The notes beneath the pieces were generated by a model. It made no database searches. It was not told the origin of the DNA and saw nothing but the letters and a program-made list of their open reading frames with translations. Made by a program: the position numbers and the translations under genes. A stretch of DNA of 64,000 nt from Bacillus methanolicus PB1 (GTDB lineage Bacteria > Bacillota > Bacilli > Bacillales > Cytobacillaceae), in NCBI RefSeq assembly GCF_000262755.1, contig NZ_AFEU01000002.1, positions 496,001 through 560,000 on the forward strand, written 5' to 3'. This document shows positions 46,670-56,073 of the stretch, in pieces (positions within the stretch are counted from its first letter, which is position 1; each line of letters opens with the position of its first letter).

Positions 46670-47716
46670 ATGCAACAAAACGTTGATGTTCTTGTTATCG
46701 GTGCGGGTCAAGCGGGATTAGCGATGGGATATTATTTGAAACAAAAGAATATATTGTTTGCCATTGTTGGCAAGGAAAATCGAATCGGAGATGTTTGGAG
46801 AAATCGTTATGATTCCTTAGTTCTTTTTACTCCTCGTTGGTTTAGTTCCTTGCCAGGAATGGCTTTAATGGGAGACCAGAACGGAAATGCAACCAGGGAC
46901 GAAATTGCCGATTATTTAGAGGATTATGCTCAGAAATTTGAGTTGCCTGTTCATCTGAACAAAGAAGTCATTTCCGTTCATAAAGAAAATGGGACTTTTA
47001 AGGTCACAACCAACAATGGTAATTATGTAGCAGAGAAAGTGGTTGTGGCAACGGGTCCTTTCCAGAAGCCATACATTCCACCCTTTGCAGATAGTTTATC
47101 CGATAATGTATATCAAGTGCATACATCCCGTTATTTGAACTCATCTCAATTACTAGAAGGCTCTGTTTTGGTAGTCGGTGCGGGAAATTCAGGGGCGCAA
47201 ATTGCTGTTGAACTGTCCAAAGACAGAGAAGTTTTTTTATCTGTAGGTCATAAAATGAAGTTCTTTCCACTTGAAATAATGGGTAAAAGTATTTTCTGGT
47301 GGTTTAAAAAATTGGGTTTATTAAATAGCAATATCAACAGCAAATTAGGTCAGATTATCAGTAAACAAAGTGACCCCATTTTCGGGAAAGAACTCAAATA
47401 CTTAATTCAAGAAGACAAAATCAAAGTTAAACCCAGAACGGAGAGTATTTCAGAGGATATAATTTATTTTCAAGATAACAGTCAAATTCAGGTTCAAAAT
47501 CTGATTTGGGCAACTGGATTTTATTCTGATTACAGTTGGATTCAAATTCCAAATGTTTTAGACCATAAAGGGAAGCCTGTTCACAACAGAGGAGTAACTT
47601 CTGTAAAAGGATTGTATTTCTTAGGATTGCCGTGGCAGTATCGAAGAGGATCCGCTCTTATTGGAGGCGTAGGTACTGATGCAGAGTATTTAATAAATGA
47701 TTTTTTTAGCCATTGA
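46670..47716 (+). CDS. FAD/NAD(P)-binding flavoprotein, CzcO-like
   Basis: A 348-residue flavoprotein monooxygenase-like enzyme. It has the FAD motif GAGQAGLAMGYYL near residue 11, a WRNRYDSLVLFTPR segment near residue 43, and an NAD(P) motif VVGAGNSGAQIAVEL near residue 167. These place it with the CzcO/YhjK-type oxidoreductases often found beside cadmium/zinc exporters; the reaction is unknown. The ATG at 46670 is preferred, with GGAG about nine bases upstream. It follows the ATPase pseudogene directly, so both probably came from one metal-resistance cassette. Confidence 0.82.
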   Translation: MQQNVDVLVIGAGQAGLAMGYYLKQKNILFAIVGKENRIGDVWRNRYDSLVLFTPRWFSSLPGMALMGDQNGNATRDEIADYLEDYAQKFELPVHLNKEVISVHKENGTFKVTTNNGNYVAEKVVVATGPFQKPYIPPFADSLSDNVYQVHTSRYLNSSQLLEGSVLVVGAGNSGAQIAVELSKDREVFLSVGHKMKFFPLEIMGKSIFWWFKKLGLLNSNINSKLGQIISKQSDPIFGKELKYLIQEDKIKVKPRTESISEDIIYFQDNSQIQVQNLIWATGFYSDYSWIQIPNVLDHKGKPVHNRGVTSVKGLYFLGLPWQYRRGSALIGGVGTDAEYLINDFFSH

Positions 47717-47808
47717 AGGTGAAAGGTATTACGTGAAATACCTGCTTTAGGAGCAATAAAAGCATAGTTTCCTGTTTCTAGTGCCATCCGAACATATTTC
47801 TTTTAGAT

Positions 47809-47928
47809 ATGATCCGTCAATCTAACTTATGAGCCTTCATTCAGATAAATGCTCCGTCATTCAAATTTATGAGCCTTCACACCGATATATAAGCCGTTGA
47901 ACACAATAATAAGCTTCCGTCCCCAATA
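47809..47928. repeat. Tandem array of 6 units, 20-bp period, ATGAGCCTT core
   Basis: Cores at 47809, 47829, 47849, 47869, 47889 and 47909 in exact register. The most decayed of the three arrays (ATGATCC, ATGCTCC, ATAAGCC variants). It lies at the 3' side of the inserted flavoprotein gene, before mntP. Confidence 0.82.
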
Positions 47929-47935
47929 CTTGAAA

Positions 47936-47973
47936 AAAACCGGGTTATCGAATGCACGCCCGGTTCTTTTTTA
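47936..47973 (+). terminator. Terminator upstream of mntP
   Basis: AACCGGG and CCCGGTT perfect arms, 14-base loop, then CTTTTTT. Confidence 0.8.
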
Positions 47974-48002
47974 TAGCCGATTCTAATCAGATTCTATTTT
48001 CT

Positions 48003-48037
48003 CTTGGACGTGCATATATTGAATTAGCATGTCCAAG
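48003..48037 (+). promoter_or_regulatory. Inverted repeat at the mntP ribosome site
   Basis: CTTGGACGTGC at 48003-48013 and GCATGTCCAAG at 48027-48037 pair over 11 positions (one G-T). The right arm runs into the AAGGGGG ribosome site. It may be an operator or an RNA switch controlling mntP. Confidence 0.55.
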
Positions 48038-48050
48038 GGGGCGAAAATAG

Positions 48051-48602
48051 ATGGCACCAATGATTGGAGAAGTTTTAGCTTTAACATTAATGGCATTCGC
48101 CTTGGGAATGGATGCCTTTTCCGTCGGCCTCGGAATGGGGATGTTCAAACTCCGGCTGAAGCAAATTTTTAAAATCGGAATTACAATCGGGATGTTTCAC
48201 GTATGGATGCCCCTCTTAGGGATCACTGCGGGCAAATTTTTGTCAAATCAATTTGGAGCCATTACCGGTTATATTGGCGGATTGCTCCTTCTTGTTCTCG
48301 GGTTGCAAATGATTTTGGCCAGCTTTCAAAAAGAAGAAAACAAATTTATTACACCTGTTGGCTTTGGCTTGCTTTTTTTTGCACTAAGCGTAAGCCTTGA
48401 CAGTTTTTCTGTCGGATTAACATTAGGGATATTTGGAGCAAAGACGATTCTTGTCCTCATTTGTTTTGGCGGAGCGGCAACCATACTGACATGGACCGGC
48501 CTATTAATTGGCCGTAAAGTCCAGGGCTGGATAGGTACATATAGTGAAGCACTCGGAGGAAGCATTTTGCTTGTTTTCGGGATTCAGCTTCTTCTGCCTT
48601 AA
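48051..48602 (+). CDS. mntP: Manganese efflux pump MntP
   Basis: A 183-residue membrane protein with six hydrophobic segments in two related halves. Each half carries the acidic motif of the family: [15 protein letters not shown] near residue 20 and [15 protein letters not shown] near residue 118, whose aspartates bind Mn(II). It exports excess manganese. AAGGGGG lies about ten bases before the ATG. In B. subtilis this gene (ywlD) also sits between ywlC and ywlE. Confidence 0.93.
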   Translation: MAPMIGEVLALTLMAFALGMDAFSVGLGMGMFKLRLKQIFKIGITIGMFHVWMPLLGITAGKFLSNQFGAITGYIGGLLLLVLGLQMILASFQKEENKFITPVGFGLLFFALSVSLDSFSVGLTLGIFGAKTILVLICFGGAATILTWTGLLIGRKVQGWIGTYSEALGGSILLVFGIQLLLP

Positions 48603-48731
48603 ACATACATAACAGAAGCAGCAAGCAATCACTTCATTTATTTTTTTTATGTAAAATTTTCAAAAACTTCATAAAGAGAGTCTATTGAAATACTTAAATT
48701 TGGCTTATAATGAAAAAAAAGGAGGTATTCC

Positions 48732-49217
48732 ATGACTCGCATTTTATTTATATGTACAGGGAATACGTGCCGAAGTCCGATGGCTGAAGCTTTTCTAAAA
48801 AGCAAATCCATTCCCGGTGTTGAAGTCAAGTCGGCAGGTGTCTTTGCCGTTAATGGTAGCGAGGCATCTCCAAACGCAAAAAAAGTGCTGGAAGAAAACA
48901 ACATCGAATACAATCATCAATCTACTTCATTGACGAATGAATTAATTGGATGGGCTACACACATTTTAACAATGACATCAGGACATAAAACTTCTGTGAT
49001 CAGCCAATTTCCGGAAGCCGCCGGAAAAACATTTACGTTAAATGAGTTTGCAAACGGCAAGGCAAGTGATATTGCAGATCCTTTTGGCGGTTCGATCGAA
49101 GCATACCGGAAAACGTTTACTGAAATAAAAAAAGCAATTGAGAAATTGATTGAGAATCTAGAAAAAGATTGTACTAAGTTTCAGGGGGAAAATGATGAAG
49201 GAGAAAAAACGTTATAA
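48732..49217 (+). CDS. ywlE: Protein-arginine phosphatase YwlE
   Basis: A 161-residue low-molecular-weight phosphatase with the CX5R active site CTGNTCRSP (Cys8, Arg14) and general acid in IADPFGG near residue 118. The threonine at position 12 in the loop is the residue that gives YwlE its phospho-arginine preference. It reverses McsB phosphorylation that marks proteins for ClpCP. A perfect AAGGAGG precedes the ATG. The 3' end overlaps the next gene by 26 bases and is longer than in B. subtilis. Confidence 0.93.
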   Translation: MTRILFICTGNTCRSPMAEAFLKSKSIPGVEVKSAGVFAVNGSEASPNAKKVLEENNIEYNHQSTSLTNELIGWATHILTMTSGHKTSVISQFPEAAGKTFTLNEFANGKASDIADPFGGSIEAYRKTFTEIKKAIEKLIENLEKDCTKFQGENDEGEKTL

Positions 49218-50490
49218 GTTCGGGCTAAAAAAGAAACTAGTTTTATTCACAACTATTCTTGCTGTTATTACATATACAACGAGTGCATTTTTTATTTATG
49301 TACTTTATCCCTTGATCAATGACTTCATCGGGATAGGAGAAATGGTTTTTACGATTACCACACTTTGTTTAGGCATTATTTGGTCGGGTATTTTAGCATA
49401 TTTCGCAGCAGGCTTCATTACGAAACCACTTCAAAAACTTGAAAAAACGGCGATAAAAGCAGCCCAAGGAAATATACAAGATGATGTAGAATTATCTAAA
49501 TCGGATGATGAAATCCGCTCACTTGGCATGGCTTTCAATCATATGCTGTTTTGTTTAAGAGAAATGGTTCAGAGCATTGAAGAGAATTTCCGTGAAACAA
49601 ATGAGAAAGTCATCTCCATTTCTCAAGAATCAGCCGCTGCTGCTGACCAGGCTAAAGCGATTGCCCGGACGATAAACGAAATTTCACAAGGTGCCGATAA
49701 TTCCGCCGTTTCTATTCAAGCGACTGCTGAATCCGTTGAAGATGTGATCAGAATTGCCGAACAAGTTCAGGAAAAAGCGAAAGCTTCCGGCGACGTTTCG
49801 AAAGAAATGGTAAAAGATCTTCAGGAATCGAAAAAAGTGATCCATTCTTTGATTGCCGGAATCGAACGCCTCGCAAAAGAAAACCAGGAATCTTTGCATA
49901 CGGTTAAGCGACTCGAGGAAAATGCAGCAAAAGTTGAACAAATCATTCAGCTGGTCGGGGATATCGCCGCTCAAACAAACCTGCTTGCGCTCAATGCGTC
50001 GATCGAAGCGGCCCGGGCAGGCGAGCATGGGAAAGGGTTTGCAGTCGTGGCGGAAGAAGTACGCATCCTTGCAGATGAAAGTGCTAAGGCTGTTCAGGGA
50101 ATCTCGGATCTTATTAAAAATATTCAGCAAGAAGTGCAAAATGTTGTAAAACAAATTGCTGAACAAGTTGAAACCGCCAACGAAGAAGTGTCAAAAGGGA
50201 CAAAAACAAACGAAGCCATTGAAGAAATGACAAAAACTGTTAACGAAATGGCGGAATCCGTTGAAACAATAACAGAATTGGTTGACCAGCAAATGGCAAG
50301 CATCATGCATACTTCCACACAATCACAGGAAGTTGCCGCCATTGCAGAAGAAACTTCAGCAGGCGCCCAGGAAGTGGCTACTGCTACACAGCATCAGACA
50401 GAAGTTATCGCCAATGTCGAAAACCTTGCTGTTGAGCTAAAAGAACAGGCTGAAAAACTAAAAAGCACCATTACAAGGTTCAAGCTATAA
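49192..50490 (+). CDS. Methyl-accepting chemotaxis protein without large sensor domain
   Basis: A 432-residue receptor. Two TM helices (about residues 16-40 and 45-72) are separated by only a few outside residues, so it has no classical extracellular ligand domain. A HAMP domain spans about 70-125. A long coiled-coil signalling domain follows, with the conserved hairpin tip [20 protein letters not shown] near residue 265, where CheA and CheW bind. It may sense the membrane or cytoplasm. Its start lies within the end of ywlE, suggesting translational coupling. Confidence 0.9.
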   Translation: MMKEKKRYKFGLKKKLVLFTTILAVITYTTSAFFIYVLYPLINDFIGIGEMVFTITTLCLGIIWSGILAYFAAGFITKPLQKLEKTAIKAAQGNIQDDVELSKSDDEIRSLGMAFNHMLFCLREMVQSIEENFRETNEKVISISQESAAAADQAKAIARTINEISQGADNSAVSIQATAESVEDVIRIAEQVQEKAKASGDVSKEMVKDLQESKKVIHSLIAGIERLAKENQESLHTVKRLEENAAKVEQIIQLVGDIAAQTNLLALNASIEAARAGEHGKGFAVVAEEVRILADESAKAVQGISDLIKNIQQEVQNVVKQIAEQVETANEEVSKGTKTNEAIEEMTKTVNEMAESVETITELVDQQMASIMHTSTQSQEVAAIAEETSAGAQEVATATQHQTEVIANVENLAVELKEQAEKLKSTITRFKL

Positions 50491-50556
50491 GATACAACTC
50501 TCATCCAAGAAATATTAACCTGCTATTCAAGGTGCATCGGGGTTCAAGCTATAAGA
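50477..50556. repeat. Direct repeat at the end of the chemotaxis receptor gene
   Basis: GGTTCAAGCTATAAGA, covering the last codons and stop, occurs at 50477-50492 and again at 50541-50556. Confidence 0.75.
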
Positions 50557-50559
50557 AAC

Positions 50560-50592
50560 AAGCTCTTTTCCCTTTTGGAGGAGAGCTTTTTT
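50560..50592 (+). terminator. Terminator of ywlE-mcp
   Basis: AAGCTCT and AGAGCTT perfect arms followed by six T residues. Confidence 0.85.
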
Positions 50593-50745
50593 AACTTTCA
50601 AAGAAAGGCCATTGGGAGAACATTCCTATATATATAAAATGGAATCTTTGTAAAATAAGAAATTCTTTATAATTTTTTTATTTTATGCAATAATAAAAAA
50701 AACTGGCCAAGATGCGGCCGTAATGAAAAGATTGGAGGAGTTTTC

Positions 50746-51192
50746 ATGAAAGTAGCAATTGCATCGGATCACGGCGGTGTAAATATACGTCAAGAAATTA
50801 TTAATTTATTAGAAGAAATGGGCATCGAATACGAGGATTACGGCTGTGAATGCACAACATCCGTCGATTATCCCGATTATGCTTTGCCGGTTGCAGAAAA
50901 AGTGGCAAAAGGCGAGTTCGACAGAGGGATTTTAATTTGCGGAACAGGTATCGGGATGAGTATTGCAGCAAATAAAGTAAAGGGCATTCGCTGTGCACTT
51001 GTCCATGATGTTTTTAGTGCAAAAGCAACCCGTGAACATAACGACAGCAACATTCTCGCAATGGGAGAACGTGTAATCGGACCTGGACTGGCCAGGGAAA
51101 TTGCCAAAACATGGCTGACAACAGAATTTCAAGGCGGACGACATGCAAATCGAATAGAAAAAATCTGCGAATACGAAAAAGTAAACGTGTAA
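50746..51192 (+). CDS. rpiB: Ribose-5-phosphate isomerase B
   Basis: A 148-residue RpiB-type isomerase interconverting ribose 5-phosphate and ribulose 5-phosphate. ASDHGG at residues 6-11, the catalytic Cys65 in ILICGTGIGMSIAANK, and REHNDSNIL near residue 97 are all present. GGAGGAG precedes the ATG. Equivalent to B. subtilis ywlF. Confidence 0.95.
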   Translation: MKVAIASDHGGVNIRQEIINLLEEMGIEYEDYGCECTTSVDYPDYALPVAEKVAKGEFDRGILICGTGIGMSIAANKVKGIRCALVHDVFSAKATREHNDSNILAMGERVIGPGLAREIAKTWLTTEFQGGRHANRIEKICEYEKVNV

Positions 51193-51439
51193 AAGTGCGA
51201 TCAAGCATTTATTTAATTTTTTAAGGATGTAAGTAAAGAGATAGCGGAACGTGCTTTGGTTCAGGGCATTCTTTTCTGGTAAATTTCGAAAAGCAAAAGA
51301 GGCTAGTAAATTGCGAAAATTGGTATAAATGCCCCAAGCGTTTATGAATTTTGTGCAGATTTAAGCGGCCAGTTGGCATGCGCCGCTGGAAAAAAGAAGC
51401 GATTTGTTTTTAAATAGCTTCCTGAAAGGATGTGTTTTC

Positions 51440-52009
51440 ATGTCCATCTTACAATGGGAAAAAGAATTAGCAACGATCTTAGAGGAATTTAAACAGCAAA
51501 TTTCATTGACAGGAAGCGATATTTTTGTCGTTGGCTGCAGCACAAGTGAAGTAACGGGAAACAAAATTGGAACGGCCGGAACAGAAGAAGTTGCTGAGAT
51601 GATTTTTAGGCAATTAAAAAAATTTCAAGAGCAAACCGGCGTCCAGCTTGCTTTTCAATGCTGCGAACATTTGAACAGGGCGCTCGTCGTCGAACGCGCT
51701 ACCGCAATAGAAAAAGGCCTAGAGGAAGTGTCCGTTATTCCGGTCCGCAATGCCGGCGGAGCGATGGCAACGTATGCTTATGAACATTTTAAAGAACCCG
51801 TGGTAGTGGAATTTATTAAAGCCAATGCCGGGATTGATATTGGCGATACGTTCATTGGCATGCATTTGAAACATGTTGCGGTACCTGTCAGAGTATCGTT
51901 GAATCATGTTGGCCATGCTCATGTCACTCTTGCTAAAACCCGCCCAAAGCTGATCGGAGGCGACCGCGCAGTTTATGAACTGAATCCAGATACGAATACA
52001 TGTCATTGA
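51440..52009 (+). CDS. ywlG: YwlG family protein (DUF436, TIGR01440)
   Basis: A 189-residue protein of the conserved DUF436 family with [15 protein letters not shown] near residue 31 and [11 protein letters not shown]-like sequence ([20 protein letters not shown]) near the end. Function unknown; it is usually beside glyA or rpiB, as here. The ATG at 51440 follows GAAAGGATG; the frame opens 12 codons earlier without a ribosome site. Confidence 0.9.
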   Translation: MSILQWEKELATILEEFKQQISLTGSDIFVVGCSTSEVTGNKIGTAGTEEVAEMIFRQLKKFQEQTGVQLAFQCCEHLNRALVVERATAIEKGLEEVSVIPVRNAGGAMATYAYEHFKEPVVVEFIKANAGIDIGDTFIGMHLKHVAVPVRVSLNHVGHAHVTLAKTRPKLIGGDRAVYELNPDTNTCH

Positions 52010-52045
52010 GCAGAAGAGTTAAGAAAAAGTGAACAGCGAAGTTCA

Positions 52046-52199
52046 GACCGTCTTTAGAGAAGGGCATTACCTTCAGGCTACAAAGAATATGGCGGTTTGG
52101 GTTCTTATCGGTTAAATTTGCTGTACATACAGCAAGCTGACACATAAGTGCCTTGCTCCCCATGGGTGCTTGGCTCTCTTAGATTGGGTCAGCTTTTTT
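52046..52199 (+). ncRNA. Structured RNA candidate ending in a terminator (ywlG-glyA)
   Basis: Several stems follow one another: AGACCG with CGGTTT enclosing GAAGG-GCATTA-CCTTC; then TTGCTGT-ACAT-ACAGCAA; then a long AAGCTGAC / GTCAGCTT stem (52134-52141 with 52189-52196) holding CCC-CAT-GGG inside, followed by seven T residues. It could be an attenuated leader of glyA, a 3' UTR structure or a small RNA. I recognise no known riboswitch family. Confidence 0.45.
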
Positions 52200-52334
52200 T
52201 ATTAGAGCAAATATTTATCGCGGAAAAAATAACCGGATAACAGTAAAACGTTGACCGGAAAAGGAAAGTAGCGCGGAAAAATTTGGAGGAAAAAACAAGA
52301 AAAGAGAGTTTCTACTTTTGCTCTTTCTTTTTGC

Positions 52335-52432
52335 GGCTGACTCAAAAGCAAAGGGTTAGACCCCTCCAATAAAATAAATCCCTTCTATATATTGTTATTG
52401 TTGGAGGGAGTCAGACCCTTTTGAGTCAGCCC
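52335..52432. repeat. GGCTGACTCA variant hairpin element, copy 6
   Basis: Perfect 14-bp ends GGCTGACTCAAAAG and CTTTTGAGTCAGCC. Both arms carry the paired T-to-A / A-to-T change relative to GGCTGTCTCA, so pairing is kept. GGGTTAGACCCCTCC and GGAGGGAGTCAGACCC modules lie inside. It lies between ywlG and glyA. Confidence 0.85.
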
Positions 52433-52440
52433 CGGTTTTT

Positions 52441-52498
52441 CTTTTCATCCCGAAAACGGGATAGTTATTTCTTTTCATCCCGAAAACGTGATAAAATA
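52441..52498 (+). promoter_or_regulatory. Tandem 30-bp operator-like repeats and -10 of glyA
   Basis: CTTTTCATCCCGAAAACGGG at 52441 recurs at 52471 as CTTTTCATCCCGAAAACGTG, exactly 30 bp later. The first copy contains the perfect palindrome ATCCCG-AAAA-CGGGAT. TAAAATATA follows immediately as a -10. glyA is in the PurR regulon of B. subtilis; these repeats contain CCGAA but do not show the usual paired PurBoxes. Confidence 0.5.
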
Positions 52499-52557
52499 TA
52501 AAAGAATTTTCAAAAGGATACATATTTTATGAATGCAATTCAAAAGGGAGGATAACG

Positions 52558-53799
52558 ATGAAGCACATAGCGCAACAGGACGAGCATGTATTACAAGCAA
52601 TTCAAGATGAGTTAAAGCGGCAGCGTACAAAAATCGAATTAATCGCATCTGAAAACTTTGTCAGTGAAGCCGTAATGGAAGCACAAGGTTCGGTTTTAAC
52701 GAATAAATATGCAGAAGGATATCCGGGCCGCCGTTATTATGGCGGTTGCGAACATGTAGATGTAGTAGAAAACCTTGCACGGGACCGTGCAAAGCAAATT
52801 TTCGGTGCCGAACATGTCAACGTGCAGCCTCACTCCGGTGCTCAAGCAAACATGGCGGTTTATTATGCGGTGTTAGAGCAGGGCGATACAGTGCTGGGCA
52901 TGAACTTGTCCCACGGCGGCCATTTGACGCATGGAAGTCCGGTTAACTTCAGCGGAGTTCAATATAACTTTGTTGAATATGGTGTAGATGAAAAAACGCA
53001 CCGGATTAATTTTGACGATGTCCTTGAAAAAGCACGAGAACATAAGCCTAAAATGATTGTTGCGGGTGCGAGCGCTTATCCTCGTGAAATTGACTTTAAA
53101 AAATTTCGGGAAATTGCCGATGAAGTCGGCGCATATTTAATGGTCGACATGGCCCATATCGCCGGTTTAGTTGCAGCAGGCCTGCATCAAAGCCCGGTCC
53201 CGTATGCTGATTTTGTGACAACGACAACCCACAAAACATTGCGCGGTCCCCGCGGCGGAATGATCCTCTGCAAAGAAGAGTATGCTCAGAAAATTGATAA
53301 ATCAATTTTCCCGGGTATTCAAGGCGGTCCGCTCATGCATGTTATTGCGGCTAAAGCCGTTGCTCTTGGCGAAGTATTACAGGACAGCTTTAAAGAATAT
53401 GCGAAAAATGTGATTGCCAACGCGCAGCGTCTTGCAGAAGGACTTCAGAAAGAAGGCCTTAACCTAGTTTCCGGAGGAACAGACAACCACTTGCTGCTCG
53501 TCGATGTTCGTTCATTGGGCTTAACCGGAAAAGTGGCGGAAAAAGTTCTTGATGAAATTGGAATCACTGTAAATAAAAACACCATTCCGTTTGATCCTGA
53601 AAGCCCATTTGTCACAAGCGGTATCCGCATCGGCACACCGGCAGTAACATCCCGCGGTTTCGGTCTTGAAGAAATGGACGAAATTGCATCGATTATCGGC
53701 TTTACTCTTAAGAACCATGAAGACGAAGAAAAGCTTGATGAAGCCAGACAGCGCGTCAAAGCTTTAACCAACAAATTCACATTATATCCAGAATATTAA
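52558..53799 (+). CDS. glyA: Serine hydroxymethyltransferase
   Basis: A 413-residue PLP enzyme converting serine and tetrahydrofolate to glycine and methylene-tetrahydrofolate. The PLP lysine lies in [14 protein letters not shown] near residue 226. [20 protein letters not shown] (residues 40-60 region) and DMAHIAGL near 200 are family marks. GGGAGG precedes the ATG. Confidence 0.96.
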   Translation: MKHIAQQDEHVLQAIQDELKRQRTKIELIASENFVSEAVMEAQGSVLTNKYAEGYPGRRYYGGCEHVDVVENLARDRAKQIFGAEHVNVQPHSGAQANMAVYYAVLEQGDTVLGMNLSHGGHLTHGSPVNFSGVQYNFVEYGVDEKTHRINFDDVLEKAREHKPKMIVAGASAYPREIDFKKFREIADEVGAYLMVDMAHIAGLVAAGLHQSPVPYADFVTTTTHKTLRGPRGGMILCKEEYAQKIDKSIFPGIQGGPLMHVIAAKAVALGEVLQDSFKEYAKNVIANAQRLAEGLQKEGLNLVSGGTDNHLLLVDVRSLGLTGKVAEKVLDEIGITVNKNTIPFDPESPFVTSGIRIGTPAVTSRGFGLEEMDEIASIIGFTLKNHEDEEKLDEARQRVKALTNKFTLYPEY

Positions 53800-53808
53800 T
53801 ATGTTGTG

Positions 53809-54647
<839 letters not shown>

Positions 54648-54650
54648 TAG

Positions 54651-54679
54651 AAAGCCGGCCTATCATGGGCCGGCTTTTT
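54651..54679 (+). terminator. Terminator of upp
   Basis: AAAGCCGGCC and GGCCGGCTTT (with a TATCATG loop), then T residues, four bases after the stop. Confidence 0.9.
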
Positions 54680-54717
54680 AACTTTAATTTTCAATAAATA
54701 TTTCATAAAATCTGGAA

Positions 54718-54823
54718 AGTGGTCGATATAACCCGGAAATTGGTCGATAAATCGAAAAAGTGGTCGATATAATATGAAAAGTGGTCGATATAATCGAAAA
54801 AGTGGTCGATAAAATCAAATCCG
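54718..54823. repeat. Tandem array of 5 units, 20-21-bp period, GGTCGATA core
   Basis: GGTCGATA begins at 54721, 54742, 54762, 54783 and 54804. The unit is roughly GTGGTCGATATAATCGAAAA. It differs in sequence from the ATGAGCCTT arrays but shares the two-helical-turn period and the position after a terminator. The rest of the upp to NERD gap is AT-rich without other features. Confidence 0.88.
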
Positions 54824-54949
54824 TGTCAAAAAACCTGATTCTGGTTATAAAAAAAATACCATTAGTCGGTAAATTTGTCTAAAATTTGCAGGAAAGATAG
54901 GAAAACACATAGAATTTTATACAAAAATTACTTTAAAGGAGTGTGTATA

Positions 54950-55912
54950 TTGATTCTAAAAGAACTTAGAGAACCGATCAGGATTAAACAAGCAAAAGCA
55001 CTATTCAGGAGAATTCGTAAAGACCATCATAAGCTGCCAATAATAGAAGATGATTTAAAGAAACGTACATCCGGCTATCGAGGCGAAGAAGAACTTGCAT
55101 ACTATCTTAAATATTTAAATGAAAATCAATATTATATTTTTTACGATCTCCGCCTTTTGCATAATCAACCATTTCAAATTGATACCCTCATAATTTCTCC
55201 ATTTTTTGCTCTCATTATAGAAGTGAAAAACTATTCCGGAACTTTATTTTTCGATAAATATTCAAAACAGTTAATTCGTATAAGCGAAAACAAGGAAGAT
55301 GGATTTCCTAACCCACTGACTCAGGTGAAACGCCAGAAGGGGCAATTAAAATTATGGATGGAAAAACGAAAAATTGATTTCTTGCCAATTGAATATCTTG
55401 CCGTCATTAGCCAATCAAAAACGATAATGAAAACAACAAATGGGAACCAACATATTTTTCAAAGGATCGTTCATGCCGACCAGCTGCTAGAAAAGATTGC
55501 AGAATTTGAATCAAAGTATAGTAAGGAATCAATTAGTAAAAAAGATATACAAAAAATAAATCGGCTTTTACTAAAAGAACATACTCCTCATTTCCCCAAT
55601 ATTCTCCAAGCATTCGGAATTGACGGTTCGGAAATTATAAAAGGAGTTCAATGTCCAAATTGTCTTTCTTTCCTAATGATCCGCAATTTCGGAACATGGT
55701 ACTGTCCTGTCTGCAAAACTCAATCTAAATCAGCTCATCAACAAGCGATTTATGATTATTTTCTTCTCATTAATTCCACACTCACAAACAAGGAATGCAG
55801 GGAGTTTCTACAAATTTCTTCGGAAAGAATCGTTAGAAATCTTTTGACTTCCATGAATCTCCCCTTCTCAGGCACCAATAAAGGAAGAATTTATCACCGT
55901 TCAGAGATGTAA
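54950..55912 (+). CDS. NERD-domain protein with C-terminal zinc ribbon
   Basis: About 320 residues. A NERD (nuclease-related) domain at about 40-165 carries the PD-(D/E)XK-like residues: QIDTLIISPFF with its aspartate, then IIEVKNYSG with the E-x-K pair. A zinc ribbon follows near 240-265 (CPNC...CPVC), then a helical tail. DNA or RNA processing is likely but unproven. The TTG at 54950 is chosen because AAAGGAGTG lies six bases upstream; the earlier ATG has no site. AT-rich, lysine-rich and outside the conserved gene order, so probably acquired. Confidence 0.8.
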   Translation: MILKELREPIRIKQAKALFRRIRKDHHKLPIIEDDLKKRTSGYRGEEELAYYLKYLNENQYYIFYDLRLLHNQPFQIDTLIISPFFALIIEVKNYSGTLFFDKYSKQLIRISENKEDGFPNPLTQVKRQKGQLKLWMEKRKIDFLPIEYLAVISQSKTIMKTTNGNQHIFQRIVHADQLLEKIAEFESKYSKESISKKDIQKINRLLLKEHTPHFPNILQAFGIDGSEIIKGVQCPNCLSFLMIRNFGTWYCPVCKTQSKSAHQQAIYDYFLLINSTLTNKECREFLQISSERIVRNLLTSMNLPFSGTNKGRIYHRSEM

Positions 55913-56073
55913 ATCTTATTTCGCATGTCCTTACAATGTACATGAAATGAAAGTCATATTTCCCACATCCCTCTCCCTTATTCCATTATTTGCAAACAAA
56001 AAGCAAGTGATTTTCAGCTGCATACTCTCCCCACGTCGTGAAATCCTATGAAAAAAGAGAAGGGGGTCTTGGT

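Noticed and set aside
48685-48711. Promoter TTGAAA / TATAAT before ywlE
   Set aside because: The spacer is only 15 bases; it may still work but the evidence is too weak to list.
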